64,000 nt of DNA from SAR116 cluster bacterium AG-337-N21 (GCA_003282145.1 QBZZ01000008.1:1-64000); one strand, 5' to 3'; positions 1 to 8,833 are shown, numbered from the stretch's first letter. Made by a program: numbers and translations. Notes: generated by a model from the letters alone, not told the origin.

Positions 1-110
1 TATTAATCTCAACTCAAAATTGTTGATAATTGTAATCATTGCCTTTACTTAGATTTATTAAATATCTAAAGAATACTTAACTATATGTAAATTCAACTTT
101 GAGTAAAAAA

Positions 111-1364
111 ATGCAAGAATTATCACACCAAATTTTGACAGATATTCGCAATAAATTTGAACAAATAGATGAATGTCCAGTTCAGGGAAAAAGAGTTTTT
201 TTTGAAAATGCTGGTGGAGCATTAACTCTTAAATCAGTAGTAAAATGTTCTATGAAATATGCCGCAATTCCTGATAACCAAGGAAGAGATAACGATGGAT
301 CACACGAACTTGTAAAGATAATTAAAAAAGCTAAAGAAGATATGCGAATTTTCATGAATGCTTCTTCTGGTCAATTTTTTGTTGGAGAAAGTGGAACAGA
401 ATTATTATTTAGAATAATTATGAATGCGTGTTTAGGGACAAATAATCAAGGCATTGTATTAGGATCCACTGTAGAACATCCTGCTACAAGAAGTGCTTGT
501 TCAAGATGGTCTAAGATTTCTGGTAAAAAGCATGTTTTAATTCCGCATAATGATGAAAAAGGTCTAGTTTGCAGTAAACAATATTCAAAGTATATTACTA
601 AGGATACATATGTAGCAACAATTTTGCACACATCGCCGGTCACCGGCATGGGTATGGATATAAAAGAAATTGCAAAAGAAATTAGATTTGTTTCCCCTGA
701 TTGTTTTATCATTGTAGATGGTATTCAACATGCAGCTCATGGTCAAATTGACATAGACAATTACGATATAGACGCTTACGTAATCTCTCCATACAAAATG
801 TTTTCAAGACATGGTTATGGATTGGCTTGGATTTCTGATAAATTAACAAATTTACCTCATGACATGTTAGTTGACGGCCCTAAAGAAACTTGGGAATTAG
901 GTACAAGAGACACTGGCGCTTACGCAACATTATCAGAGGTAGTTTCATATTTTGAATGGTTAGGCGAATGTTTTACTAATAGTAATAATAAAAGAGAAAA
1001 ATTTGTTGCAGCTGGTAAGGCTATTCATAAACATGAAAAAAATTTAACTCAAACAATGATATTTGGTTATGGTAACATAGCTGGTTTGTCACAAATTAAT
1101 AAAGTCAACATAATTGGTGGATTAGATAATCCTGCTAGAGAAGGACTTGTATCAATGTATGATGACGATATACCGTCTGCTGAAATAGTAAAAAGACTTA
1201 ATAAACATGGGATAAGAACACATCTCAGAAAAGCTGACCATTACTCTGGAAATATATTAAACCCACTTAAACAGGATAGTTGTGTTAGAATATCTTTATG
1301 TCATTACAACTCAATTGAAGAGGTTTCTCAGCTTCTAATTGTAATAAAAGAAATTTGTGAATGA
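111..1364 (+). CDS. Cysteine desulfurase-like class V aminotransferase
   Basis: PLP-dependent fold-type I enzyme of the class V aminotransferase / cysteine desulfurase-like group. The sequence shows the Asp of the PLP pocket in VDGIQHAAHG, followed by ISPYKMFSRHGYG, in which the Lys (about residue 229) should form the Schiff base. TSPVTGMG precedes these as expected for the family. There is no obvious mobile Cys loop near the C-terminus, so desulfurase activity is not assured; a lyase or aminotransferase acting on another amino acid is equally possible. I chose ATG 111, which has GAG 7-8 nt upstream, over an in-frame TTG at 99. At 417 aa it is full length for the family. It stands alone, pointing away from the minus-strand cluster that begins after a 280-bp gap. 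Family confident, substrate unknown. Confidence 0.85.
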   Translation: MQELSHQILTDIRNKFEQIDECPVQGKRVFFENAGGALTLKSVVKCSMKYAAIPDNQGRDNDGSHELVKIIKKAKEDMRIFMNASSGQFFVGESGTELLFRIIMNACLGTNNQGIVLGSTVEHPATRSACSRWSKISGKKHVLIPHNDEKGLVCSKQYSKYITKDTYVATILHTSPVTGMGMDIKEIAKEIRFVSPDCFIIVDGIQHAAHGQIDIDNYDIDAYVISPYKMFSRHGYGLAWISDKLTNLPHDMLVDGPKETWELGTRDTGAYATLSEVVSYFEWLGECFTNSNNKREKFVAAGKAIHKHEKNLTQTMIFGYGNIAGLSQINKVNIIGGLDNPAREGLVSMYDDDIPSAEIVKRLNKHGIRTHLRKADHYSGNILNPLKQDSCVRISLCHYNSIEEVSQLLIVIKEICE

Positions 1365-1646
1365 ATTATCAAGGGTTTGTGGTTTTGAAATTGGTATAAG
1401 TTCAAGATTAAATAAAATATTTTGAAATGTATATACCGTAATTAAATCGCAGTTTATTATTTTAGCAACTATTTAAATCATTTTCTTTTAATATGAATTA
1501 GAGTAATAAGCTCATTATTTTAGGAAATTTCTCTCAATTTATTATAACAATTTTGAAAATTTTATTTTCTATTTTATGAAAATAAGTTAGTTGTCTACTA
1601 TTTGGAATAACAGCTATTTGATCCCATTCAGGGATTATAATTACAT
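1365..1646. other. Intergenic region, no gene seen
   Basis: AT-rich spacer between two genes whose 3' ends face each other. A short inverted repeat (ATCCC/GGGAT near 1621-1635) lies just past the SDR stop but has no T-run, so I do not call a terminator. Nothing else recognised. Confidence 0.4.
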
Positions 1647-2354
1647 CTAATTTTTGAATTTAATTACTTTTTTTGCTGGTGACAAATTAATTTCATCCAC
1701 AACTGTATTCCTATTAAGTGTTAAAATATTAGCGACCGAATTTGAAATATCATCAACACTAATAGCGTTTTCTGGATCATCTCCAGGTAAGAAATTTAAG
1801 TTATCAAAGAAGTTTGTTCTAACCATTCCAGCATTTATTATGCATACACGTATATTATTACTCGCTACATCTTTACTTAGTGATTGTGCAAAACCTCTCA
1901 ATCCAAACTTTGAGCTACAATAAAGACTTCCATTTTTGGCACCAGACAATCCAGCCTCGGATCCTATAAATATTATATCACCTTTTTTTATTTTTTTGAA
2001 ATGAGGGAGTAAGCCTTTAGTTATAATTAAGTGAGAAGTTAGGTTCATTGAAATGAAATTATTAATTTGATCAACAGAAAAATTTTCAAGAGGACCAAAC
2101 TCACCATTACCCGCATTGCTAACTAATCCATTAATTTTAGGATGATCTTTTAAAATTAATTTTATATTCTTTTCTAAATTATGTATGTCACTTATATCAA
2201 GCGTGTATGTAATATAATTATCATGTTGTATTATTGCTTTTTTATGATCACGAGAAATTCCAATTACTTTAGCTCCCAAATCAAGTAGTTTAGCAGTTAT
2301 TGCTTTGCCTATGCCACTAGAACTTCCTGTAACTAAAACACATTTATCTTTCAT
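1647..2354 (-). CDS. SDR family oxidoreductase
   Basis: Classical short-chain dehydrogenase/reductase, a cytoplasmic NAD(P)-dependent oxidoreductase. It shows the nucleotide-binding TGSSSGIG at residues 9-16, NAG at 80-82, the catalytic Ser in IGSEAG (about 132) and Tyr145/Lys149 in YCSSK. Length (235 aa) is usual for the classical subfamily. It is the last gene of a minus-strand run and begins 18 nt after the radical SAM gene, so co-transcription is likely. The SDR family is too broad to name a substrate. The neighbourhood (glycosyltransferase, nucleosidase-like enzyme, radical SAM) suggests a nucleoside- or sugar-related reaction, but this is inference only. Confidence 0.85.
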   Translation of the reverse strand: MKDKCVLVTGSSSGIGKAITAKLLDLGAKVIGISRDHKKAIIQHDNYITYTLDISDIHNLEKNIKLILKDHPKINGLVSNAGNGEFGPLENFSVDQINNFISMNLTSHLIITKGLLPHFKKIKKGDIIFIGSEAGLSGAKNGSLYCSSKFGLRGFAQSLSKDVASNNIRVCIINAGMVRTNFFDNLNFLPGDDPENAISVDDISNSVANILTLNRNTVVDEINLSPAKKVIKFKN

Positions 2355-2372
2355 AAATTTATACCAATATTA

Positions 2373-3377
2373 TTAAGCATAACATCTAAAAATTTGACTA
2401 TTATCCAAATATTTTAATGTTAGGTTTTTACAAAAAACTGACATTTCTTCTTCAATATTTGTATCATAAGAAATAATACCATCATTACTATATAAAGGAC
2501 TTGTGAATAAAGGCTCGTGGGGATGAAGATTAAAAATATCCTTAAACATTTTTTTTGGAAAACGTAATGGCCCTACACTAACGGAGTGAATAGCCTCTAG
2601 TGGAATAGAATTATAGACCTTTTCTAACAAATCTTCATATAAAAATTTCCAATCTTTTCCATGAATTAATGGATCAAATCTTAGTCCAATCTTCCAACCT
2701 CTTAATGCTAAATCAGAAATAACTTGGATACGTTTTGAAATTGAAGGCACTTTATTGTCTAAGGAAGATGACATTAGGTCAGGAATTAGACTATATGCCA
2801 TAATTACATTTTCCATTGGTTCTATTGACATAAATGGCTCTCTTTGAATACTTTTTGTTCTAAATTCAATTTCAACTTCTGGATATTGTTGAAATATTGG
2901 CAATATGTGTTTTGCAAAGCCTGTTACGTTTTCAAGGGCAAGAGAATCGCAGTCGTAACCAGAAAAAAAAGTTATTTTATAATTAATATTCTGATCAATA
3001 ACATTTTTTATACTAGCATCAAAATCTTCAAAATTAACAAAAATAACGTAATTTGCAGAGGAAAACATCCCTTGAAGAAAACAATACCTACAATCATAAA
3101 TACAATTGTACATGTGTGAAAAGTAAAAATTTTTTGAAGATCCTATTCCAAAACCTTCTGGGGTACGCAGCACAAAACCGTCATTTTTATGAGCAAGAAT
3201 TAAATTAGGGTTAGCTTTTTGTATTCTAAAGTTTTGATTTCGCTTATTAAAAATTTCAGCATATTTATCTATTTCAATGAAGCGAGACTTTTTGAATTTT
3301 TTCAGTATAGATTTAGTTCTTGGATGATTTTTTATTTTTTTTTCAATATAAATTGTTTCTATCAAATGTCGCTCCAA
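2373..3377 (-). CDS. SPL-family radical SAM protein (spore photoproduct lyase-like)
   Basis: Radical SAM protein resembling the spore photoproduct lyase (SPL) family. The 4Fe-4S cluster cysteines are visible as C-x3-C-x2-C at residues 92, 96 and 99 (CIYDCRYCF), preceded by YFSHMYN as is usual for SPL-like proteins. FFSGYDCDS and GLRFDPLIHG further on also fit the family. SPL repairs the 5-thyminyl-5,6-dihydrothymine lesion of endospores. This organism is very unlikely to sporulate, so the role is probably different: either another DNA/nucleoside repair or an uncharacterised radical reaction. Its start overlaps the end of the nucleosidase-like gene by 16 bp, indicating translational coupling and perhaps joint function. 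Family confident; function unknown. Confidence 0.8.
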   Translation of the reverse strand: MERHLIETIYIEKKIKNHPRTKSILKKFKKSRFIEIDKYAEIFNKRNQNFRIQKANPNLILAHKNDGFVLRTPEGFGIGSSKNFYFSHMYNCIYDCRYCFLQGMFSSANYVIFVNFEDFDASIKNVIDQNINYKITFFSGYDCDSLALENVTGFAKHILPIFQQYPEVEIEFRTKSIQREPFMSIEPMENVIMAYSLIPDLMSSSLDNKVPSISKRIQVISDLALRGWKIGLRFDPLIHGKDWKFLYEDLLEKVYNSIPLEAIHSVSVGPLRFPKKMFKDIFNLHPHEPLFTSPLYSNDGIISYDTNIEEEMSVFCKNLTLKYLDNSQIFRCYA

Positions 3378-4213
3378 TTAACCTTATTGGTTTTAATTTT
3401 ATTATTTAAAGAATTAATTACAGAACTTGAGCTTTTACTTTGTTTGATTAAATCCATTATTTCATTATTATCACAAAAAACTTTTAAACGTCTCAATAAA
3501 TTCTCTAATTGGGATAATTGAGTTACTGAAAAATGCCAATTAGATGAAATTTTGAAAAAAATCTCAGGCTTTTCTTTTATTTGATTTTCGTTTTCAGAGA
3601 GATTTTCATAATATGAAACAACTTGAGCAATCTTAGTAAGATTTAACTTTAATAATTCAATTATCCTTAGTTTAGTTAATTGTTTAATGTTATTTTCAGG
3701 ACCATCAGAAATAATTTTCATAATACAAATAAATTCTTTTGAAGTTAATTTACTGGCAATGTCAAAAAACGCACTTCCTTCCATATCTATTAATTCTTTT
3801 GAAGAATAATTCGTTATTGGTATATCTGTCGTTAATAGACTCATCTTAGGTAAATTCGATTTAGGCATAGTTGCTGGATATGTAATATAAGAGTTTTGAT
3901 TAAAAATTTTATCCACTAGATATATATTTCCGTAATCACCTTTGCCAGACCCAGCAATACCTATATTGATCCATGAGGTCCATTTAGAAGCATTACTAAT
4001 TATATAAAGATATGACGTAGCGGCTGCAGAATTATGCCTTCCTATTCCAGATAGGATAAGCCAATGTGTCTCTTCAATATTCTTGAAAATAGGATATAAA
4101 GTTTTTTTATTTATAAGTGCCATTTCGTAATAATCTAAAATTACTTTGGCTTCTTCTTTGAGAGCAATAACCCATCTAACTGACATTTTATTCAAAAATT
4201 CACTTTTATTCAT
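3362..4213 (-). CDS. Nucleoside phosphorylase-superfamily protein
   Basis: Member of the PNP/MTA-nucleosidase superfamily, which cleaves N-glycosidic bonds of nucleosides. Visible signatures are SGIGRHNSAAATSYLY (residues 55-70), NIGIAG (83-88), the ribose-binding Glu motif DMEGSAFFDIA (143-153) and the catalytic-type Asp in IISDGPE (about 170). These residues are retained, so the enzyme is probably active. About 80 residues beyond the fold form a charged C-terminal extension. It sits between a glycosyltransferase (4-bp start/stop overlap) and the SPL-like radical SAM gene (16-bp overlap), so these genes are almost certainly one transcript. True substrate unknown; phosphorolysis versus hydrolysis cannot be told. 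Confidence 0.7.
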   Translation of the reverse strand: MNKSEFLNKMSVRWVIALKEEAKVILDYYEMALINKKTLYPIFKNIEETHWLILSGIGRHNSAAATSYLYIISNASKWTSWINIGIAGSGKGDYGNIYLVDKIFNQNSYITYPATMPKSNLPKMSLLTTDIPITNYSSKELIDMEGSAFFDIASKLTSKEFICIMKIISDGPENNIKQLTKLRIIELLKLNLTKIAQVVSYYENLSENENQIKEKPEIFFKISSNWHFSVTQLSQLENLLRRLKVFCDNNEIMDLIKQSKSSSSVINSLNNKIKTNKVNWSDI

Positions 4214-5076
4214 TGTTTAAGTTTAGCTAATTCAATTGACCAGTCTTGAAGTTTATCATTATATTTTTTAAAAATTTCTTTATTTCCTCTTTTAAGGGAG
4301 CCACCTGAAACAATGGTTAATTTTTCAATTAAAGTGTCTAAAACATTTATTTTTTGTGATTTTGAGAAATGTTCATTTTTTAAATTTTTTTCTAATGATT
4401 TTATCCTAAATCTATCCATCCCCCAAAATTTTTTAGATAGTTGGTCACTATGCCCCCCATATTTTGAAACTAATGGACTATCTAAAAATCCAACTTCTTC
4501 TTTTGAGGTTATTCTTATCCACATATCATAATCTTCGCAAACCTCAAGATTCTCGTCGAAAAGACCATACTCTTCAAAGATTTGCTTTTTGAGAACTACA
4601 CTACTTGGAGAAATACAACATAACTGAAGGGAGTTTTTGAATATATTGCCACCTGATTTTTTATGTTTTTTTAATTGATTTAAAAATTTTTCATTTCTAT
4701 ACCAAGTTTCATCTGTATGAATAATTCTGTATTTATCCTGGTTAAATAAAGAGTATTCCATCTGTTTTTCTAATTTTGTTGGTTTCCAAGAATCGTCAGA
4801 ATCTAAAAAGGCAATCCATTTTGATTTACTTTCTAAGATTCCTTTATTTCTAGCAGCACTTACACCTCTTTTTTTTTCAATGAAATAATTTATTTCTGGA
4901 AATAGTGATGATACCATCTGATAAGTTTGATCAGTTGAACCGTTATCAACAATAATAATTTCTTTTGGCGTAATTGTTTGTTTTATAACAGAATTAATAG
5001 CTCTTTTTAATAAATCACACCTGTTATACGTTGGAATTATAACCGAAATTTCTTCTATGGCTTTATTATAAGACAT
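4210..5076 (-). CDS. Family 2 glycosyltransferase
   Basis: GT-A fold glycosyltransferase of family 2. It begins with the hallmark VIIPTYNRCDLLKRAI (residues 12-27), has IIVDNGSTDQT at 41-51, GVSAARNKGI at 71-80 and the metal-binding DSDD at 92-95. This fold transfers a sugar from a nucleotide-sugar donor, usually to a polysaccharide, lipid or protein acceptor at the cytoplasmic face of the membrane. No membrane segment is apparent. The stop overlaps the next gene's start by 4 bp. It is odd that a glycosyltransferase is coupled to a nucleosidase-like and a radical SAM enzyme rather than to other sugar genes. Acceptor unknown. Confidence 0.85.
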   Translation of the reverse strand: MSYNKAIEEISVIIPTYNRCDLLKRAINSVIKQTITPKEIIIVDNGSTDQTYQMVSSLFPEINYFIEKKRGVSAARNKGILESKSKWIAFLDSDDSWKPTKLEKQMEYSLFNQDKYRIIHTDETWYRNEKFLNQLKKHKKSGGNIFKNSLQLCCISPSSVVLKKQIFEEYGLFDENLEVCEDYDMWIRITSKEEVGFLDSPLVSKYGGHSDQLSKKFWGMDRFRIKSLEKNLKNEHFSKSQKINVLDTLIEKLTIVSGGSLKRGNKEIFKKYNDKLQDWSIELAKLKQ

Positions 5077-5095
5077 TGGATTTTATTAATTAACG

Positions 5096-5497
5096 TTAAG
5101 GCTTTTTATCAAAGGACTTTACATTATCATCAATATAGTGAAATTTTTGTTTATCAGATGTAAAAATAGCTATTTCAGGTTCAAAAATAGCTGGATCATC
5201 AAAAGTCCCTACTTTCAAAATAATTGAATTAGGTCTCATTGGGTTTCTGGTTCCAATAGCAGTACCGCATTTACTACAAAATAAGCGAGTCATTGAATTT
5301 TCTAAATCATTTCTTTTAAATTCTTTAGGCTTTCCAGATAGAAATTTAAATCCATCTAAAGGCATGATCATTAAAACGTTGGGATGTCCCCCAGTGATAT
5401 ATTGACATTCTCTACAATGGCACTGAACTGAAGCTTGGGCGTCTCCATTAGAAACGTACCTAATTTCACCACAGTAACACCCACCTTCAATTCTCAT
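5096..5497 (-). CDS. GFA family zinc-binding protein
   Basis: Small zinc protein of the GFA (glutathione-dependent formaldehyde-activating enzyme-like) family. The pattern of cysteines is complete: CYC at residues 7-9, CHCREC at 26-31 and CSKCG at 74-78, as in members that bind structural and catalytic zinc. The founding enzyme was proposed to speed S-hydroxymethylglutathione formation, but most family members have no proven activity, so I do not assign that reaction. The 133-aa length is typical. It lies 19 nt upstream of the glycosyltransferase on the same strand and may share its transcript. Confidence 0.85.
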   Translation of the reverse strand: MRIEGGCYCGEIRYVSNGDAQASVQCHCRECQYITGGHPNVLMIMPLDGFKFLSGKPKEFKRNDLENSMTRLFCSKCGTAIGTRNPMRPNSIILKVGTFDDPAIFEPEIAIFTSDKQKFHYIDDNVKSFDKKP

Positions 5498-5528
5498 TAG
5501 AAAACTCCAAAATACTTTGTTTAAATTA

Positions 5529-5828
5529 TTATATCTTTGTAACCTCTAATACCTCAATAGATTCTTGGTCATACCTTACATTAGAATTATTATAATCATG
5601 AGGAACTTTAGTAAGTTTTTCAATTGGTAATTTATCTACCCAAAGTAAAAAATTAATTTCGACATTCTCTGCATTATCAAAATTTACTTTATTATTTATT
5701 TGAAACTCTTCATTTATTACTATCGTGTCCTCTCTAATTTCTCTGAAAGAACCTCTTGTTGAATCATTTCCATAAAATGTTACCTCAAATCTAACTTTCC
5801 ATTCATTTTTTTTAATTATATCTTCCAA
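5529..5828 (-). CDS. Hypothetical protein, 99 aa
   Basis: Not recognised. An acidic, soluble-looking protein without signal peptide, cysteines or membrane segments; the sequence alternates short hydrophobic stretches as in a small beta-rich domain (ENVEINFLLWVDKLP near the middle). It starts with TTG at 5828 and has only a weak ribosome-binding site; an ATG nearby is out of frame. It lies 15 nt downstream of another small hypothetical gene and 31 nt upstream of the GFA gene on the same strand, which favours it being real and part of the run. Confidence 0.55.
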   Translation of the reverse strand: MEDIIKKNEWKVRFEVTFYGNDSTRGSFREIREDTIVINEEFQINNKVNFDNAENVEINFLLWVDKLPIEKLTKVPHDYNNSNVRYDQESIEVLEVTKI

Positions 5829-5843
5829 TAGTTAATTAATGAA

Positions 5844-6068
5844 TTATTCATGTCCTTTAAGTTTTTGTTTTTTTTCTGTTGACCTTGCAAGAGCTGGAGG
5901 AGGAATATCTTCAGTGATTTCTGCTTTAGTACATACTAGTAAGTTCATAACTTCCTCTGCCTTTTCTTTCCTACTCCATGTATGAACTACATGATCCTCT
6001 AAATCTTTATACAAAAACCAGTCTTTCTCGCTTTTTGAAAGCCATACTTTTATTGCATAAACTGACAT
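5844..6068 (-). CDS. Hypothetical small protein, 74 aa
   Basis: Not recognised. The reading frame is open further upstream (to 6119), but the ATG at 6068 is preceded by GGAG with a 6-nt spacer, so I take that as the start. The product begins MSVYAIKVWLSKSEKDWF and contains WFLYKDLEDHVVHTWSRKEKA, a compact alpha/beta pattern, with a single Cys and a Lys-rich tail. No signal peptide. First gene of the minus-strand run and divergent from ppnP, so the 138-bp gap between them should hold both promoters. Confidence 0.6.
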   Translation of the reverse strand: MSVYAIKVWLSKSEKDWFLYKDLEDHVVHTWSRKEKAEEVMNLLVCTKAEITEDIPPPALARSTEKKQKLKGHE

Positions 6069-6206
6069 TACATGCTCCATAATAAATTGTTTTATTCTAT
6101 CATATAAATAATACGTCAAAAAAAAAATTAATGTAGTACTATTATCATTTAATTTCTGATGTAGTGTCTTTTAAAATAATTAAAAAAAACAAAAGAAAGT
6201 ACGTAT

Positions 6207-6524
6207 ATGAATAATTATGAAAATGTTACTGTCGATAAGCTAGCAAATATATATTTTGATGGAAATGTAATTAGTCGTAATATCACATTTCAAGATGGAT
6301 CAAAAAAAACACTTGGAGTAATGCTTCCAGGTGATTATGAGTTCAGTACACAATCAAAAGAACTAATGGAAATATTTACAGGAGAACTAGATTTAAAATT
6401 ACCAGATAATTCAGGATGGAAAATAATTAAAGGAGGCATGAGTTTCAATATTCCTAAGAATTCTTCATTCAAGGTCAAAGTATCAAAATTAATTAACTAC
6501 ACTTGTACATACTTTGATGAATAA
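6207..6524 (+). CDS. ppnP: Pyrimidine/purine nucleoside phosphorylase PpnP
   Basis: Small cupin-fold phosphorylase of the PpnP (YaiE, DUF1255) family, which phosphorolyses a range of purine and pyrimidine nucleosides to free base and ribose-1-phosphate in the cytoplasm. Matching family features are LGVMLPGDYEFST (about residues 37-49), the LMEIFTGELDLKLPD strand pair and the closing SFNIPKNSSFKVKV segment; E. coli YaiE shows the same order. It is slightly longer than the usual 93-95 aa because of an extra N-terminal segment. It is followed at 29 nt by a flavoprotein. Having a second nucleoside-cleaving family across the divergent gap from the PNP-like gene's transcript is noteworthy but may be coincidence. 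Confidence 0.85.
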   Translation: MNNYENVTVDKLANIYFDGNVISRNITFQDGSKKTLGVMLPGDYEFSTQSKELMEIFTGELDLKLPDNSGWKIIKGGMSFNIPKNSSFKVKVSKLINYTCTYFDE

Positions 6525-6553
6525 AATATAAATTTAAAACTTGGTTAATATTT

Positions 6554-7771
6554 TTGAAAAGTAAAGTTATTATAATTGGCGGTGGACCAACTGGTCTTAT
6601 GGCTGCATATTTATTATCTCTAAAAAAATTTGATGTGACACTCTATGACAGAAAACCAACTTTTGGTCGCAAATTTTTGCTTGCTGGTAGGGGTGGTTTA
6701 AATATTACTCATTCGGAATGTAGAGAAAAATTTTTAGAAAAATATGGTAATTCTGCAAAGATTTTTGAACCAATTTTAGATAATTTTTCTCAAAATAAGC
6801 TTATGAGCTTTTGTGAAATGTTAGGAGAAAAAACATTTATAGGTTCAAGTGGAAGAGTTTTTCCTAAAAGTTTTAAAACTTCTCCCCTCTTAAGATCGTG
6901 GTTATCTAAATTAAAAAATCAAGATGTTAAAATGATAACTAATCATGATTGGGTTGGATGGGAAGATAATAAACTAATTTTTAAAACTGGAATAAAAAGA
7001 ATTATAGTAGATGCTGACATTACCATATTAGCATTAGGTGGATTGTCATGGCCTAAATTAGGTTCTGATGGGTCTTGGGTAAAAATATTAGAAGAGGATA
7101 ATATTGAAGTATCAAAAATTCAACCTGCAAATTGTGGTTTTTTTGTAAAATGGTCTAACATTTTTAAAAAACGTTTTGCAGGATTTCCTCTCAAAGCTGT
7201 AGAGCTAAGCTTTAAAAATAAAAAAATAAAAGGAGAATTTATTATCACTAAAGAAGGGATAGAAGGTGGGATTATTTACTCTTTTTCTTCTATATTACGA
7301 GATAATATAAATGAAATGGGATCTACAGAAATCACAATAGATTTAAAACCTGATTTTACTATTGAAAAAATAAAGGTACTCCTATTGAAGCCAAGGTTAA
7401 AATTAACAATCACGAATTATTTGCGGAAAACCTTAAAATTATCAGAGGTCGCAATCGGTTTACTTATGGAGCTTAAAAATAAAGAAGGAACTAATAATCA
7501 TCAAATCAATAATCTAGCTTATAAGATAAAAAATTATAAGATAACTTTAGACAAGCCTTTTTCAATAGAACGGTGTATTTCAACTGCAGGTGGGATAAGT
7601 TTTAATTCAATAAATGAAGATTTTATGCTTGTAAATAAACCAAACACCTATGTTGCTGGAGAAATGTTAGATTGGGAAGCTCCAACAGGAGGGTATTTAT
7701 TACAAGCTTGTATATCTAACGGTGCATTTGTAGCAAATAATATAATTAATAAAAAGAAACAGAATAAATGA
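6554..7771 (+). CDS. NAD(P)/FAD-dependent oxidoreductase (BaiN / TIGR03862-type flavoprotein)
   Basis: Flavoprotein of the HI0933/BaiN-like family, closest to the TIGR03862 type. The dinucleotide-binding GGGPTGLMAA lies at residues 8-17, and GRKFLLAGRGGLNITHSE (about 38-55) is the characteristic family stretch. The C-terminal WEAPTGGYLLQACISNG closes the FAD site. Members are cytoplasmic and bind FAD; reactions are mostly unknown (one gut enzyme reduces bile acids). The gene starts with TTG at 6554; the frame has no better start, and the Rossmann motif falls right after the N-terminus as expected. Likely co-transcribed with ppnP (29-nt gap). Confidence 0.8.
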   Translation: MKSKVIIIGGGPTGLMAAYLLSLKKFDVTLYDRKPTFGRKFLLAGRGGLNITHSECREKFLEKYGNSAKIFEPILDNFSQNKLMSFCEMLGEKTFIGSSGRVFPKSFKTSPLLRSWLSKLKNQDVKMITNHDWVGWEDNKLIFKTGIKRIIVDADITILALGGLSWPKLGSDGSWVKILEEDNIEVSKIQPANCGFFVKWSNIFKKRFAGFPLKAVELSFKNKKIKGEFIITKEGIEGGIIYSFSSILRDNINEMGSTEITIDLKPDFTIEKIKVLLLKPRLKLTITNYLRKTLKLSEVAIGLLMELKNKEGTNNHQINNLAYKIKNYKITLDKPFSIERCISTAGGISFNSINEDFMLVNKPNTYVAGEMLDWEAPTGGYLLQACISNGAFVANNIINKKKQNK

Positions 7772-7775
7772 CAAT

Positions 7776-7997
7776 TTATTTTCTCTTTTTCCTTAACTTT
7801 ATACAAGTTTTACAACCATTGCTTCCTCTTAAGTGAAGTCTTGGCTGCTGTGGAAATTCACCATGCTCAGGACATATTATTATTACTTTTGATGTAAGAC
7901 TTTCAAATATAACTTTTGAGTAATCAAAAAAATCACCATGGACTTTTTTAAATTTTAAAATTAATTTTTCAGTGTTTAAATTTTCTTTTTTTGACAA
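7776..7997 (-). CDS. DUF723-type small zinc-finger protein
   Basis: A 73-aa protein that is essentially one DUF723-type module: HGDFFDYSKVIFE, then VIIICPEHGEFPQQP and NGCKTCIK. The Cys-Pro-Glu-His and C-x2-C motifs probably bind one zinc. In the family this module is common in phage proteins and homing-endonuclease-associated proteins and is often repeated; here it stands alone. It starts with TTG, with GGAAAA about 3-8 nt upstream, and ends 4 nt from the flavoprotein stop on the other strand. It may be a phage or mobile-element remnant. DNA binding is inference. Confidence 0.6.
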   Translation of the reverse strand: MSKKENLNTEKLILKFKKVHGDFFDYSKVIFESLTSKVIIICPEHGEFPQQPRLHLRGSNGCKTCIKLRKKRK

Positions 7998-8300
7998 AAG
8001 TTTTCCAACAAAAAAATTTATAATACAAATAATCTTAATTAGTTATTTATTATTAAATTAGTTTATTCAATTAATATTCAAAGTGTTAAATTATTTGTCT
8101 AAATTTTACTCTAGTTACTATCCAATTTTAATTTATTTTTGATAGCAAATTTGATGAAGTAATTAAAATTCTCTTTTTACAAATATAAGATAAAATTTAA
8201 GTATTGATTAAAAAAAAATAATAGAGTATCAAAATTGTAATTAGTATAGTCTTATTATGTTAGTCTATTTACCCCAATTAGTTTAAATTTAGAGGTTTTT
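7998..8300. other. Intergenic region upstream of the secreted protein
   Basis: About 300 bp of very AT-rich sequence without an open frame of note. It should hold the promoter of the downstream secreted protein gene; that gene's ribosome-binding site (AGAGG, 5-nt spacer) sits at its right edge. No riboswitch-like fold or repeat recognised. Confidence 0.4.
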
Positions 8301-8789
8301 ATGAAAATAATTTTAGCTTTTTTTAGTTTTTTGTTTATCAATTTTAGCATATATGCAGATGGTCATTCAGGTAAAATACACCTTGAAGGATTTGGTGCAT
8401 GGTCCTTAAATGTTATGAATGCTGGCAATGGCAATCTATCTATAACATATGATGGTCTTTACAGCGGTGTTGCTATGAACGGAACTCAATTTGGAAATAA
8501 CTCATCAGTTCAATGCGTGGGTGGACTTACTGCATCTAAAGGTAAATTTAATGATGAAAGTGGCATATGTAAATTTTTATTTGCAAATGGGGATACTGCT
8601 TTTACAAAATATACAGGTACAGGAGAAATTGGTAAAAATGGTACATCAACTTATGAGTTTATTGGAGGCACTGGTAAATATAAATCCATATCTGGTTCAG
8701 GAACTGTAACACGAATTCAAATTCAAGCGGCAAAAAAAGGTTTTACACAAAGTAAGAATATTTTTAAGGGAAGTTACAAACTGAATTAG
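8301..8789 (+). CDS. Secreted/periplasmic protein of unknown function
   Basis: Starts with ATG and AGAGG 5 nt upstream. The first 20 residues (MKIILAFFSFLFINFSIYA) are a clear Sec signal peptide with likely cleavage after Ala19. The mature part is Gly/Ser/Thr-rich and beta-like, with a single Cys pair (SVQCVGG and GICKF) that could form a periplasmic disulfide. FIGGTGKYKSISGSGTVTR is a pattern I associate with small secreted beta-barrel proteins of allene-oxide-cyclase-like shape, but the match is too weak to name. The GYD-domain gene follows at 44 nt and shares the direction. Confidence 0.7.
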   Translation: MKIILAFFSFLFINFSIYADGHSGKIHLEGFGAWSLNVMNAGNGNLSITYDGLYSGVAMNGTQFGNNSSVQCVGGLTASKGKFNDESGICKFLFANGDTAFTKYTGTGEIGKNGTSTYEFIGGTGKYKSISGSGTVTRIQIQAAKKGFTQSKNIFKGSYKLN

Positions 8790-8833
8790 ATTTAATAGTT
8801 AAGATTTAATTCTTTAAAGAAGTGGATAAAAAT

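Noticed and set aside
1-110. Promoter or gene at the left edge
   Set aside because: About 100 bp of AT-rich sequence; no -35/-10 pair good enough and no frame.
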